Below, piece by piece: positions 1 to 13,553 of a stretch of 64,000 nucleotides of DNA. The stretch is taken from positions 496,001 to 560,000 of the forward strand of contig WBMQ01000014.1 in NCBI GenBank assembly GCA_016630905.1. Reading direction: 5' to 3'. Position 1 is the stretch's first letter. Each line of letters opens with the position of its first letter. The position numbers and the translations under genes were made by a program. This stretch comes from Capillidium heterosporum (lineage: Eukaryota > Entomophthoromycota > Entomophthoromycetes > Entomophthorales > Capillidiaceae). The notes under the pieces are model-generated. The model ran no database searches. It was given only the letters and a program-made list of their open reading frames with translations, and was not told the DNA's origin.

Positions 1-3008
<3,008 letters not shown>

Positions 3009-3812
3009 ATGGAAACCTACAACGGCTACGTCAACACCATCGGAGAAGCTTTAAGGTTGATAGAGGCAGTGAGATTCGGATTACTGCCCTTGACCAAACG
3101 ACGCTTGAACACCAACGAACGCTACCTCATAAAACCCGGGTCGGTTTTTGTCTTCGATGCCTCCAAGTCGGGGGTTCAGCGTTGGACCGATGGTATTAGG
3201 TGGTCCGCTTCCAGGCTAAGCGGTCACTTCCTCCTCTACCAGCAAAAGGACAACCTACAATCCCATCCACTTACAAAACGAGCCCTCAGTGTCGTCACCA
3301 GTGACAACCGGAGGTTCAGTTTAATAAACTACTACGTAGAGTCCCAAGTCGAAAGTTTGAATAGCCCGTCCAACGACCCACTACTTATGAACATTGAGAT
3401 CCCTAGCAACTACTACTTTAGAAAGGTGACTCAGATCAGCAACAACTCCGACAACGAAAACCCATGTCTCTTGACTCCGTTGATGGAGACTGACCAAGTC
3501 ATTGCCAACATGAATCACTCCCCCAGCTTAGTAGACTACAATCAAGAGTTCCAGTACAAATTGTCTCCCAACAACAGTTACCCAAGCTCACCCTCACCCG
3601 ACAACCACAACAATACCCAGTTCTACTCGGGCCATGAGTACGATCAGCAAACTCGATCCCAATCCTACCCCTACCTGCCTCCCATATCCTTCATCGAAAG
3701 TTCGATAGGGGAGACTCAGATGCTAAATCGCAAGAACAGCGAGGACCAGAGGCAGATCCGGGCTATAGACTCCTACTTCCATTCCAGCTCCCATTCACCT
3801 AGATCTTTTTAA
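3009..3812 (+). CDS. WOPR (Gti1/Pac2 family) transcription factor
   Basis: WOPR proteins (Wor1, Sge1, Ryp1, Mit1, Pac2) are fungal sequence-specific regulators of morphology, dimorphism and pathogenic programmes. The single exon encodes 267 aa. Residues 3-80 hold the WOPRa half: ETYNGYVNT, a KRRLNTNERYLIKPGSVFVF stretch, then the family-defining RWTDG and SxSR elements (about residues 58-72). WOPRb is short (about 85-112, HPLTKRALSVV to INYYVES). The C-terminal 150 residues are Ser/Asn/Pro/Tyr-rich and disordered, as in the family, but the protein is much shorter than typical Wor1/Sge1 (400-800 aa). Family is certain; which of the Gti1, Pac2 or Wor1 lineages is not. A polyadenylation-like AATAAAG follows at about 3853. 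Confidence 0.95.
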   Translation: METYNGYVNTIGEALRLIEAVRFGLLPLTKRRLNTNERYLIKPGSVFVFDASKSGVQRWTDGIRWSASRLSGHFLLYQQKDNLQSHPLTKRALSVVTSDNRRFSLINYYVESQVESLNSPSNDPLLMNIEIPSNYYFRKVTQISNNSDNENPCLLTPLMETDQVIANMNHSPSLVDYNQEFQYKLSPNNSYPSSPSPDNHNNTQFYSGHEYDQQTRSQSYPYLPPISFIESSIGETQMLNRKNSEDQRQIRAIDSYFHSSSHSPRSF

Positions 3813-5997
3813 TTTCTATGTTTTGAACTATACATGTTTAGATTCCAACTGTAATAAAGCATTTAAATATTGAAGCTTTACTATCATCTCTATAGTTTCT
3901 ACAAGAATTTAACTTGTATTTTACAGAGTTAGATATTCGAAGCTTTTTCTAAAAGTTAGATATATGCTTGATTGCGCTAGTAGCTTATTTAACTATTGCC
4001 AGCCAACTAAATCTATACGTATATAGATACGATGGAAAACCCCTACCAGTTAACCATATATTTAAATACAGTAATAGTGCACTTACAGCACTAATCATAT
4101 TCACTGATATCAAATAAAGGATATTATATTTATTAATTAAATTCTTTATCGGGGTGTACTGTAGTTCTGGTAGTCTGTCTATTAGAATACTATTGGACAT
4201 CAGATTAGGTTAATTTGTTCACTCTCCTAAACGGACTTTACCAATATAGCAATTTTATCGCAGTTTTCAGACCAATTAGATTTCGATATATATATACCTT
4301 TATTGCTGAGGTTAAAATTTAGTGGGCTAGATATACATCTTCACTGACCTTAAAACTTGATCCCTAATTTAATAAATATATAAGATAGAAAACATATCTA
4401 TTTGAACAAAGGTGCCATTTTGAAAATTGTTTCAAAATTTTCTAATCCAATAAAACCTAAACCAAACTCGGTTCTTTTAGAGCCCAGTTAGCCGATTTCC
4501 AACACTAGCACTTCAATTCCACCCATCTATATACGTTAAGTTTAGTACGAGCAAGTTGGAGCTTTTTTTAGCTAGCTTCAGGTTAACAACCCTAAGCTGA
4601 ATGGGACCAAGACCGGAGTAAATTTTTTAGTAGAGTTAGTTTGTCAAGGTTAGCCGCATTCAACTTTGGTATCAACTACTCCATAAACTTGGATTTTAAA
4701 GTTTGATGGCAAACTAGCTCATCAAATAAAGCTTTTATGGGAGCCTGTTAATAATTTAAAACGGGGTATATCTATGACAAGTATCTAGATTGAGGGTGTC
4801 ATTAAATGCTAAGGCAAAATAAGGGATAGGGAGTATACGCCCAAGTAAATGCCACCATTTGGATCTAAAAGTATTTACATGGCTTGTTGTACACACTTCG
4901 ACGACAACATTATACTTCTATTTAGAAGTTTAAAGCTAAGTACATGTATAGAAATTTTGAAATGGATAATACTATAAGGAAGTTTTCACCTTCCCCACCT
5001 TATGTTTTGAAATAAATTTGGTGTGCAACAAAATTTAAAGTTAAACTTGGAGTTATGTGAAGAATTTAGCTGCAGCATCTACCCCAGACTAAAGGTAGAT
5101 AGTAGCTAGGATCTGGATATTGAGGTTTGTAAATAGATGTAGTTTTGTTTCATCGCTACATCGATTGCGCTGCTTTAATGTTTAAATCTAATAAATATTG
5201 GTTTTCTCTCAGATGAAAGGATAGTCAGCTAATAAAGAAGCTCTCTATTTTCGTTCACTAGAATTGAGTGTAAAAGATAGGCTTATAGGGAGTACCGACA
5301 AAAACAACTCAAATTCCAAATAAATTGGCTGCAGTTTTAAGCTAGATAGTAGAGTATAGGGCAATTAGTATAAAGTTTCAAAGCTCACCTTTCAGTTCTA
5401 TCTCCAAACTTATATGGATACCAACAAGTTTCAACTTTTTATACTGAGGTTACATATGCACAAAAAAGTATAAACTATTGGTATGACCTGGTAAGTTCTA
5501 TTAAAATAATTTGAGTCGTATTTACAAGGTTAATACCATCGTGATCGGATGCAATTTCATATTACCTCTTGCACAAAAGATACTATCAAATAAAGCTTGT
5601 AAGACACAGGTAGAGCGAGCGATATATATGTTAAATATAAACTTTTAGTACCTCAGGGAGCTACCCAACCTATATAATGAAGAAATAAGTATGTGAATAT
5701 ATAGAACTATTCTTTTCTAAATGTTTAGTATAGTCCGAGACCTGTGAATCTAAAGTTGAGATGGTCTATCTACCCATCAAAATTCTAGTTCTTATATACC
5801 TACCTCTCCTAATATTGGCAAATAAGTTATATATAGCGTATACAAAAACTTAAAAGGTATACTGCTACTTAGTCCTTTATACAAAAATTTGCATGTCCAC
5901 TTTTATGTTGTATATCAAAACCTATTATAAAAGCTAAGGTAGTCAAAAGTAAAAAATTTAAGTACATTTTATGCAACTGAGGTAGAGTTGAACTACG
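3813..5997. other. Intergenic, AT-rich, no supported gene
   Basis: Downstream of the WOPR gene and downstream of the minus-strand carrier-like gene. The only open frame of note (3985-4200, minus) is short, Leu/Ile/Tyr-rich and without motifs. No repeat or RNA gene was seen. Confidence 0.5.
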
Positions 5998-6270
5998 TTA
6001 ATCGAGTTTAACAGTTTGGGCTAAGGAACTTATAGTTGGATATCTGTAGACTATCGAAGGTTCCAAATCGACGTTTGGATCCAAGTCGTAAACTAACTTG
6101 AGGAATTGGGGTAGTTTGGATGCGTCCAAACCTTGGTAGAACATATTTCTGTTGGTATCGACTTGAGTATTATTAGTAAGTTGTATAAATGCCTTGGTAA
6201 GTGTATCTTGAAATTTGGCTTTAATTTGGCTGTGTTTAAGTTGGTTATCTTTTAACATCGGAGCTGACAT
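5998..6270 (-). CDS. Stand-alone carrier-protein-like (ACP/PCP fold) small protein
   Basis: A 90-aa protein made almost only of a four-helix carrier-domain pattern. A first helix (about residues 12-32) is followed by DTNRNMFYQGLDASKL, which matches the helix II start of PKS/NRPS-like carriers (F-x-x-G-L-D-S-L). SIVYRYPTISSLAQTV matches the last helix. Carrier proteins tether acyl intermediates on a phosphopantetheine attached to the Ser of G-L-D-S. Here that position reads G-L-D-A-S, so the Ser is displaced by one and modification is doubtful. Two degenerate paralogues lie at 13143-13402 and 15630-15887; the latter keeps G-L-D-S-S. No synthetase domains are adjacent. A TATAAATA box lies about 50 nt upstream of the ATG. 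Function unknown; carrier-fold call is moderate. Confidence 0.6.
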   Translation of the reverse strand: MSAPMLKDNQLKHSQIKAKFQDTLTKAFIQLTNNTQVDTNRNMFYQGLDASKLPQFLKLVYDLDPNVDLEPSIVYRYPTISSLAQTVKLD

Positions 6271-6316
6271 TTGCGTCTTTGTTTTATGCTTAATGTGATG
6301 TGGATTTTTTGAAGGG

Positions 6317-6324
6317 TATTTATA
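6317..6324 (-). promoter_or_regulatory. TATA box of the carrier-like gene
   Basis: TATAAATA on the minus strand, ending 47 nt before the ATG at 6270. The spacing is similar to the TATA boxes of the carboxypeptidase and cysteine-rich secreted genes, and a TATTTATAAATA stretch precedes the broken paralogue at 13143. Confidence 0.5.
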
Positions 6325-7064
6325 GGTTGTAAATATATTCTAATTTTGGTAGTATTGTGATAATTTCAAAATTTGGGACTGGTAAAACTTATATACCGAT
6401 CAATAAAGAGTGGTGTAGCTTTACTGTTATTTAATAATTCTTTTTTACCTCCTTTCAACCACTTGAGCTTTATATACTTTACCTTGGAACTTTGTCTATA
6501 GTATAACCTGAAGCTGGCTTTTGACCTAAACGAGTTCATTTATTATACAAAAGAATCGAAATTTTGAAGATAAGCAGGGTAAATTTGATAGGATCTAGAT
6601 GTTTATTCTGTAGCTACAAAAACTAACATATATGTATTATTGCAACCTGAAGGGTCAACTAAACTTGGGGTATCAGCAATACTTGTAACATCAACAATAG
6701 TCAGTAGATAAAGAGCAAAATATATTTAATGGTAAAAACGACTCCAAAATAGGGAATACAGCATCGGGATTGAAAGTTTTACTGAAAACGCTATTTTGGG
6801 ATTAAAAGTTTACGCCATCAATTTTCAAATAGCAGATCAAATGGTGTCACCGGGTCGGAAATACAAGGATAGGGAATGCTACTACTGATGAAAGGTATAA
6901 ATAGAAGGTGAAGGAATTTATATACTTTAAAAACTATATATATGATTTTAAAATTCTATTTATTGTATAATTTATAGGCACTTTTGATATAGAGGATATT
7001 TTATTAATCAAACTAGTATAACTAGCTCTTTGGTACTTGTTGCTAAAATATCAAATTCCAATAT
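6325..7064. other. Intergenic, very AT-rich
   Basis: Lies between the carrier-like gene promoter and the outer end of the left inverted-repeat arm. No open frame worth reporting and no recognisable RNA gene. Its counterpart outside the right arm (15214-15629) shows no clear inverted homology by eye. Confidence 0.5.
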
Positions 7065-7714
7065 ACATACTAATAAGCATGATATATATAGTCAAATATG
7101 TAAGGCTTTTATATCAAAGTATACCTTTATAAAATGTAAATAGACTTAATAAGCTTACAATACAATTAGTAGCATTCATATAGCTAACTTTAAACCCTTT
7201 GAAAGCATTTATAGCATCATCATGTATAACTTTCAACTCATTTCAACTACTAATACAGTCTCATAAATCAATTGTATCGGATATCTGTTTGGATAACTAT
7301 TACAAACTTTGTTATCGAATCTCTACACTACCAAATTAAAGCTTTACAACCAGCTTACTTATACATATATGCTACAAATAATTTACATTTATATGTTTAA
7401 TGTCAGCCCATATACTAGAGTAGCTAATAGCGTACATATAGATGACTCAACTTTTCATTAAAAATACTTATCCTTTTGAAGCTAAAACTACACGACAAAG
7501 ATTTGAAGGCATAGTTGGCTTATCAATTGATTTGGGTCGTAATAGGTGATATGGTAGACAAGGCTTAAATTATGCGTAGTAAAGTTCTACCTTTCAAGAA
7601 TGCAACCATCGCTATAGGATATATGTGAAGTACATCTCTTACTGTAGCCGATGAATTGATACTTGCTCTGTAGAACTATGGTAGAAAAGGTGAGTGTTAT
7701 AATAAGGAAAAGAC

Positions 7715-8279
7715 TTAGTTAATGTGAAAGTAGTAGCAGATGCGACAGCTGTCAGCACCAGTCTCATTTGAATCACAGACGCCGTTATAACCAGAGCTAC
7801 GGTAGTTATAAAACCCATAAACTTTCTTTAACCAACACTTGGATGCCCTATTCCGACCAAATACATAAGTCTTATGATGGCTATCCTTAAAAACATCAAA
7901 CTTAATATGTTAGTTCTCAGGTGGTTGAATACACAATCTAACATTGGCTTCATCATTTTAAGCATCACAAGAAGTTCTGGAAGCTGAGCTCCTACACTCC
8001 CAACAGTAATTCTTCTTGGACCAACATTGGAGGTGTTGGGATCATTAGCTTTGAAGGTGCAGTAGCTAGATAAGCTAATTTCGTTTGGATTTGGGCATTG
8101 GAGGCTGGAGAAGATAGCTGCTGTAGTTTATTTGTGCTTGGACAATCTGGATTGAGAAACTAATTGGCTTAGGCCCACTGGCAAAAGTATTTTCGTTGGT
8201 TTGGTTAGCTAAGTTAGTTTTAAATGCCTGATTGGCGACAACGGATACGGGAGTTAGGGTAATAAGGCTGAGCTTTACT
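7715..8279 (-). pseudogene. Broken copy of the cysteine-rich secreted protein (left arm)
   Basis: Homologous to the intact gene at 58005-58865. Read on the minus strand in several frames, it keeps a degenerate signal peptide (KLSLITLTPVSVVANQ), an Asn/Thr-rich linker, a TFKANDPN segment, and a final repeat with KTYVFDRN, KVYGFYNCRSSGYNE and CDSNETGADSCR. The start ATG is lost and frame changes and stops interrupt the middle. The Asn/Asp/Gln spacer and the first cysteine repeat are largely deleted. The upstream side (about 8397-8416) still carries the promoter motif shared with the intact gene. The same lesions occur in the right-arm copy, so decay preceded the duplication. Confidence 0.85.
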
Positions 8280-8396
8280 TTATAGCTGTGCTGTGTTGTG
8301 CTTTAATCCTCTACTTCAGGTCCGACCTACGTTTACATAGGCTACATCTTTGGTGGCGTAAACAAAGAACCATATTTTTTAAAGTAGAGAAAACAT

Positions 8397-8416
8397 GCTT
8401 TGCGTTTTGGATGGTC
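8397..8416 (-). promoter_or_regulatory. Conserved upstream motif of the cysteine-rich gene family (left arm)
   Basis: On the minus strand this reads GACCATCCAAAACGCAAAGC. It differs at one base from the element at 58974-58993 upstream of the intact gene, and is identical in the right arm (13862-13881). Survival next to a dead gene shows that the ancestral duplication included the promoter. Confidence 0.5.
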
Positions 8417-8724
8417 AAGGAAATTACTTGGAATCCTTCATGTTTGTGAATGTGGCTTGAAAGAAGTGGATAGTCGGTAGGTATGGATCCACTTTACTAT
8501 TTTGTTTTAGTGGTACAAAATAACGACGTTGTTATATTTTTAGCTACAATGTAGGCCCAATGAAACACCGACAATAGGTGGCAGATTTAGTTTTACAAGT
8601 ACATCTGGCACATATATGTCCATCAGAGCGACTGATGGAGGCCTTTTCCAAGGCCTATCTTTAACAAGATTTTGTGTATATCAGTTTAAATACTTATTTA
8701 TTTGAATAATGCAACTAATTTTGG

Positions 8725-9857
8725 TTTATATACCTATAGTGATATATAATAGCTTTCAAATATTGACTTTCACAAACTTGTAAACTTACGTAATTTTAGC
8801 TATAAATTCACTTTATTACGTTTATATTTAATTGAAAAATTACGCCATAATATTTTTTATAATGGATCAATATTTGTAAAGCAGACTGATTGACTAGGTT
8901 AGAGTTTTCATCAATGTCACTGAAAAATTACAATTTGAAAAGAAACAATGTGTCGATACCAAGCTTTCATTCACTGAAAAGGGATTTAGGCCTATCCCAT
9001 CTACAAAATCAAATTGAAGGTGCAGTGCTCAACCTAAAAAGCTGACTTTATGTTCCACCCTCAAATTCTTGACGCTTAAAGTTAACGTGATCCCTCACAT
9101 TGGCCTATACCGGTAATACTTTAGTTGACTAAAATTTCAATTTGATTCAAACTTGTATAAAGTCAAATTTAGATTTTATCACGCTTCTAACCACATTATT
9201 TATTCTGATGACCTAGATCGATAAGCACCACATTTTATATACATAGGACCTAAATTCCATATTTTTACAAGTACTATAGCGGAATATGGAAATTTAGTCT
9301 TTATTTTAGCCTGAAGCCATAAAGTAGGATGATAAGTTTGAAAGGGGTGTCATGGTGGATGACATGGTGAATGAGCTCTATTAGATCAGATACCCTGCAA
9401 ATTGGTTGATGGCAAGGTCGGTCAGTTGGTATTTGTGGTGAAAAAGTAGTAATTGTATAGCTCATACGTGCTTTAGCGAGATGGTGGTAGCAGGTTAGGT
9501 GGGAGTAAACTAGTAAAAACAAGGGAAGCTGTATTATCAATCCTTGATCGTTTGCTTAATGTTGAGGTGCGATCAAAAGCATGACTGGTTTCGCAATATG
9601 TATTCCAAATAGTGTAAATAATGTTACTTTAAAGGTAATAGGTACCAAAGTACAGCTCATACATTAGTTTTTTGTGATATTATGTTATCAGTCTACAACT
9701 GATACCTTTGCCTGTAATCATAAGATGAAGGAGATCCACGTCAAACCTAAAAAATGTGATCCATCCCTCTCAAATAGTAAATTGGATTTATGTTGGATGA
9801 AAAAGGTATAAAAGGAAAGCAACGGCAGCCCAACCAAAATTAAAAACGAACACAAGC
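8725..9857. other. Intergenic spacer inside the inverted repeat, ending in the carboxypeptidase promoter
   Basis: AT-rich. The open frame at 9301-9540 (minus) has a hydrophobic start but no conserved motif or supporting context, so it is not called. The last 60 bases carry a TATA box (9807-9814) for the carboxypeptidase. Confidence 0.5.
9807..9814 (+). promoter_or_regulatory. TATA box of the carboxypeptidase gene
   Basis: TATAAAAG 44 nt before the ATG at 9858. The downstream gene has strong C-ending codon preference, which suits a strong promoter. Confidence 0.6.
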
Positions 9858-11094
9858 ATGCAATTCAAAGTCCTTTCAGTTCTAGCTCTCACCTTACTGT
9901 CAGCCGTCACTGCTGTCCCCAACTCTGTCAACTTCTACAAGGGTGAAAAGGTCATCACCTTCACCTCCAACGCCCAACTCACCAGCCTACTGGATACCAT
10001 CGACATCTGGTCCCAGAGTGGTAACCAAGTTCGCGCCCGTGTCAACCCTACCCAGTTGGAAGCTCTTCAGAAGGCCAATGGTGGTAAGTTGGACTTCAAG
10101 GTTGAGATCGACGACCTCAGCAAGACCATCCAGGACGCTACTGTTGAACAGACTAGCCGTGCCGCCCAAGCCGATTTCTTTGCCGCCTACCATAACTACG
10201 ACGAATTGTTAGCCTTCTACAAAGGTTTATCTACCGCCAACCCCACCGTCGTCAAGTACGTCCCCTCCATTGGTAAATCCTTCCAGGGTCGTGACTTGGC
10301 CGCCGTCCACGTCACCAACCCCAACGGTGCCGCCAAGAAGAAGATCTACTTGGAATCCTTGATCCACGCCCGCGAATGGATCACCGGTTCTACTCTATCC
10401 TACGTCATCAACCACTTCGTCACCAATCGCGAGTCTGACCCTCGTATCAAGGCTATCCTAGACAAAGTCGAGATCGTAGCTGTACCTATTGTCAACCCCG
10501 ACGGTTACGCCTACACATGGGCCGGTCAACGTCTGTGGCGTAAGAACCGTCACGCCGTCGCTGGTGGTGATGGTGTCGATCTTAACCGTAACTTCCCCTA
10601 CGCCTGGGGTCAGAACGGTGCCTCGACTATCCCCACCTCTGAGACCTACCGTGGTCCTAGTGCCGCCTCGGAACCCGAAACTAAGGCCATCAATGCCTAC
10701 TTTAACGCCCAAGGCCCCATTGCCGGTGCCATTGACATCCATTCCTACTCACAGTTAGTTTTGAGACCTTACGGTACCACCTACAACAACGCTCCCGATG
10801 AGACTAAGTTGAAGGCTGTTGGTGAAGGCATCAAGCAGGCCATCGCCAAAGTCGCTGGTAAGGCCTACGTCAACCAGAAGACTATCGATTTATACGCCGC
10901 CTCCGGCACTGCTAGTGACTGGTTCTACAACACTGGTGGTAAGACCTACGGTTATACCATCGAGCTTAGTCCTGATGCCAACAGCCTCCAACGGTTTCGT
11001 ACTACCTCCCTCTCAGATCATCCCTGTTGGTAAGGATATCGTACCTGCCATCGTCTACTTCATCGAATCTGTCTTGGCCAACCCCTTGAGCTAA
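9858..11094 (+). CDS. Secreted metallocarboxypeptidase, M14A (carboxypeptidase A-like), with an apparent 1-base frameshift
   Basis: Zinc exopeptidase that removes C-terminal residues, predicted extracellular. Signal peptide (MQFKVLSVLALTLLSAVTA), an activation-type propeptide to about residue 103, then the catalytic domain from about DFFAAYHNYDEL. Visible catalytic residues: HAREW (zinc His and Glu), RLWRKNR and DLNRNFPY (substrate-binding Arg), IDIHSYSQ (third zinc His), and YTIELSPD (catalytic Glu). Right after that Glu the frame breaks. The uninterrupted frame stops at 11033 with an unrelated tail, while the conserved C-terminus (NGFVLPPSQIIPVG to ANPLS) continues in the next frame to 11094. 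Removing one C at about 10988-10989 restores it. Codon use is strongly C-ending, suggesting high expression. Convergent with the inhibitor gene at 11265. Confidence 0.9.
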
Positions 11095-11264
11095 ATGTAG
11101 CTGCGAGCACCTACTTTTAATTAAAATTTTATGTTCATACTAGTGTCATCTAATATGTTTAAAGCTATATACTCTAAATTGAAAACTAAAAAGTATATAT
11201 CGATATCAATATTTTTATAGCATTTATGTTTATTTTAACTCATTAATTACACTATCCAATATCT

Positions 11265-11721
11265 TTAACCATAGGTAGCTTTGATTATTTGATTGTTAGC
11301 ATCCACAGTCAAAGTCAATCGGTCTTCGATGAACTCCTTGGTGAGGAAATCGCCCTCCTTGACTATGCGGTAGGGGTTAGGTAGGTGTGACTTCTTGATC
11401 TAAGTTAGTAATAATTAGCATATTTTTAAAGATCAGATAAAAGTTACAGTGCGGTTGGGGTCGCTCATATCACCGTCCTCTACGACGTACTTACCGATGT
11501 ACTTTGTAGTATCCTTAGCTGACTCAATCGGATCTGGCAAATGGCATTTAGGTTTGGTTGGGTACTTTTCTCCTTGCACTAAGTAGGGGCTAGCATCCTC
11601 TCCCATAACTGAAGGTACGGCTACCGAAAGCAAAGTGGTGATCGTTAAGCTTAGCTAAAAATGTTGATGTTAGTTGGGCATAGGAGATACCGATTACCAA
11701 AATATTTCTAACGAGCTTCAT
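11265..11721 (-). CDS. Secreted small peptidase inhibitor, I78-like
   Basis: Three exons (11698-11721, 11448-11654, 11265-11399) with introns of 43 and 48 nt (CTAAC branch sites) encode 121 aa. The signal peptide is split by the first intron: MKLVRNIL, then LSLTITTLLSVAVPSV. The C-terminal half matches the I78 (AFLEI/elastase-inhibitor) pattern: a YIGK element, then PYRIVKEGDFLTKEF, EDRLTLTVD and NNQIIKATYG. The last resembles the I78 motif in which an Arg/Asp-rich strand is followed by D-x-x-x-x-I-x-x-x-x-G. A potato-inhibitor-I-like fold is the alternative. It sits tail to tail with the carboxypeptidase inside the inverted repeat. A self-protection or host-protease role is inference only. 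TATA at about 11792-11799. Confidence 0.6.
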
Positions 11722-13142
11722 ATTGTGGTAGGTGCAGGAAGGATGTAAAAGGTCAAATTATTTGAATAATGAAGTTGAAGCGATCTTTACCTTTTTATAA
11801 GTCTAACTTTGCAACGTAAGCCACATTGCACCTATTTTTAGTTTAATTGTATCCACTCGATTTAGCTCTCATACCAAAGTTAAATTTCAAAAATTTATAT
11901 CATAGCTTTTTGTTGAGGTTGTAATGGAGGATAACATTTCTATACCTACCAAATATATACGCGTGGATTATATTTCGAACCGATGAGCTTTAAAGTTTAG
12001 CTATATATTCAAATTTTAAGATAAAGCGAGCCCTTGTCAATTTTCATTTGGGTAGTCGATGTTCTGGTCTATCTTGTCCTCTAAACTTTTAGCCAACTCA
12101 ACTAATACTTTAAAAAATGTTGGTTTTGAGACAACATCACCACCATCACTTTGAAGAGGGCAAGCTAAGTTGGAGCCTGAGTTTTGGAGGATCGTACTTA
12201 TTATTTATAAAGGTTCGGATTATATTAAACTTAAGCTACAAGAAAAATCTAAAGCGTACGACTGTTGTATATCAACAACCGCAACCGTATTACGCCTTTA
12301 GTTGAATTTGGCCCCTGCAAAAAAGGCTGTAAAATAGAAATACCAAATTAATAAAAGCTAGTCGCTACCTTTGCAAAAATTAGTTTAACTATGATACAGT
12401 GCGGATTCCTTAACGTAGATGCTATCAGTGAGTACTTTAGTTTAAACCATTGATACTATAACTTTATAGATAGGCTAATGTTAGTAGTAAAGGTAAAAAT
12501 CTCTAATGAAATCTTTGGGATTGACAAGGTGTAGTCTTGATAGGCAAGTTGGTATGGTGAATCAAATGTACGTTTGATGTTAAATTTAAAAATTTGTGTT
12601 TGCAGCTTCAGTAAATTGAAAATGATGCATATCAATACCATATACCCTTTAAATACTTTAAAACTACATGTATGGATGTTTTTAATTTAATTATGAATTT
12701 ATATGATAGATGCATATTTCTCCACAAGAAAATATTTTGACAACAAATTTCTTTATATACAGCAATCGATATCAAGCTTATCAGCATATATATCTGTTTA
12801 CTATAGCTTATAGCCTACTTAATAAACTTCCAGATACTATCAATTTTTTCTTACATATAGACCTGGACTTCTTTGTGTTTTATATTAATTTTTATGAATC
12901 ACAAGTCGCCTTAACAAAGTTTACTATCAATATATATGGTCAAAGTAATTGGAAGTAAAAGCAATTACTAACTACATTGGATCTCCACTTTATATAGCTA
13001 CTGCCTACAAGTTCGGAAGTCAAACTCATTTTTGAACAATATAAAAGTCATCAAGGTAAAATATTTACACACTATTTATAAATACATATCCAAAAATCTA
13101 CAACTCGACGAATATCAAAAGGAAAATTCAATTCCAGTCATT
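11722..13142. other. Intergenic spacer inside the inverted repeat
   Basis: AT-rich. Short frames at 12117-12305 (with a His run), 12456-12641 and 12710-12958 have biased composition and no motif. The final part carries a TATTTATAAATA stretch (about 13074) before the carrier-like pseudogene. Confidence 0.5.
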
Positions 13143-13402
13143 ATGGGCAAAGTCTATCAATTTAGTGATGATCAATATGTAGCTAACCTCTAAGGTATCT
13201 TTGTAGAAGCATTTATAGAACTTACCAAGAACTTTAAAATTGACACCAACAAAAGTATATTTTATCAGCATTTAGATTTGTTCAAGATCCTTGAACTCTT
13301 CAAGCAGCCACATACTTGAACTCCAATATCAAATTGAATGTAGCAATAATCTACAAATACTCAATTATAACCTTCTTGTCCAGGCTATTGTGCCCAAAGT
13401 AG
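13143..13402 (+). pseudogene. Broken carrier-protein-like gene, copy 2
   Basis: Starts with an intact ATG (MGKVYQFSDDQYVANL), then an in-frame TAA. The same frame resumes with GIFVEAFIELTKNFKIDTN and IFYQHLDLFKILELF, clearly related to the intact 5998-6270 protein (FYQGLDASKLPQFL). A second frame change near 13318 leads to NIKLNVAIIYKYS, the last-helix region. The carrier Ser position is lost (H-L-D-L). It lies just inside the inner end of the right inverted-repeat arm. Confidence 0.75.
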
Positions 13403-13553
13403 TTTACTTTTATCTTAGTATGATGCCACTGAAGTTTGACTCTGTTTAATTTACTAGTAGGTGGATGTGTTGATAAAGGCTAAATGAATATTTTTTGTAT
13501 AATTAATTCGGTAATAATAGTGCATCTTTCAATCATCGTTATAAGTGCACAAG

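Larger units (their letters stand above)
7065..8724. repeat. Left arm of a 1.66 kb inverted repeat
   Basis: Reverse complement of 13554-15213. Left position x pairs with 22278 minus x at every anchor checked, so both arms are 1660 nt with no net length difference. By eye I saw only about ten substitutions, for example near 7593, 7769, 7797, 7846 and 7860, or roughly 99% identity. The outer edge is near TACTAATAAGCAT (about 7068), where one of the mismatches lies. The inner edge is at TTTTGG (about 8724), after which the arms diverge. Each arm contains the same broken cysteine-rich gene plus its upstream region. No target-site duplication, transposase or transposon-like terminus was found, so this looks like a segmental inverted duplication. 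Confidence 0.93.

Noticed and set aside
3985-4200. Minus-strand open frame with hydrophobic stretches
   Set aside because: Short, biased composition, no homology pattern.
9301-9540. Possible small secreted protein with hydrophobic N-terminus
   Set aside because: N-terminus only loosely signal-like, no conserved features, no promoter signal; too weak to call.
10458-10742. Long antisense and frame-shifted frames within the carboxypeptidase gene
   Set aside because: Produced by the strong codon bias of the true gene; no independent evidence.
12117-12305. Open frame with a His run
   Set aside because: Simple-sequence effect; no other support.
12710-12958. Plus-strand open frame in the inverted-repeat spacer
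   Set aside because: AT-composition driven, no motif.
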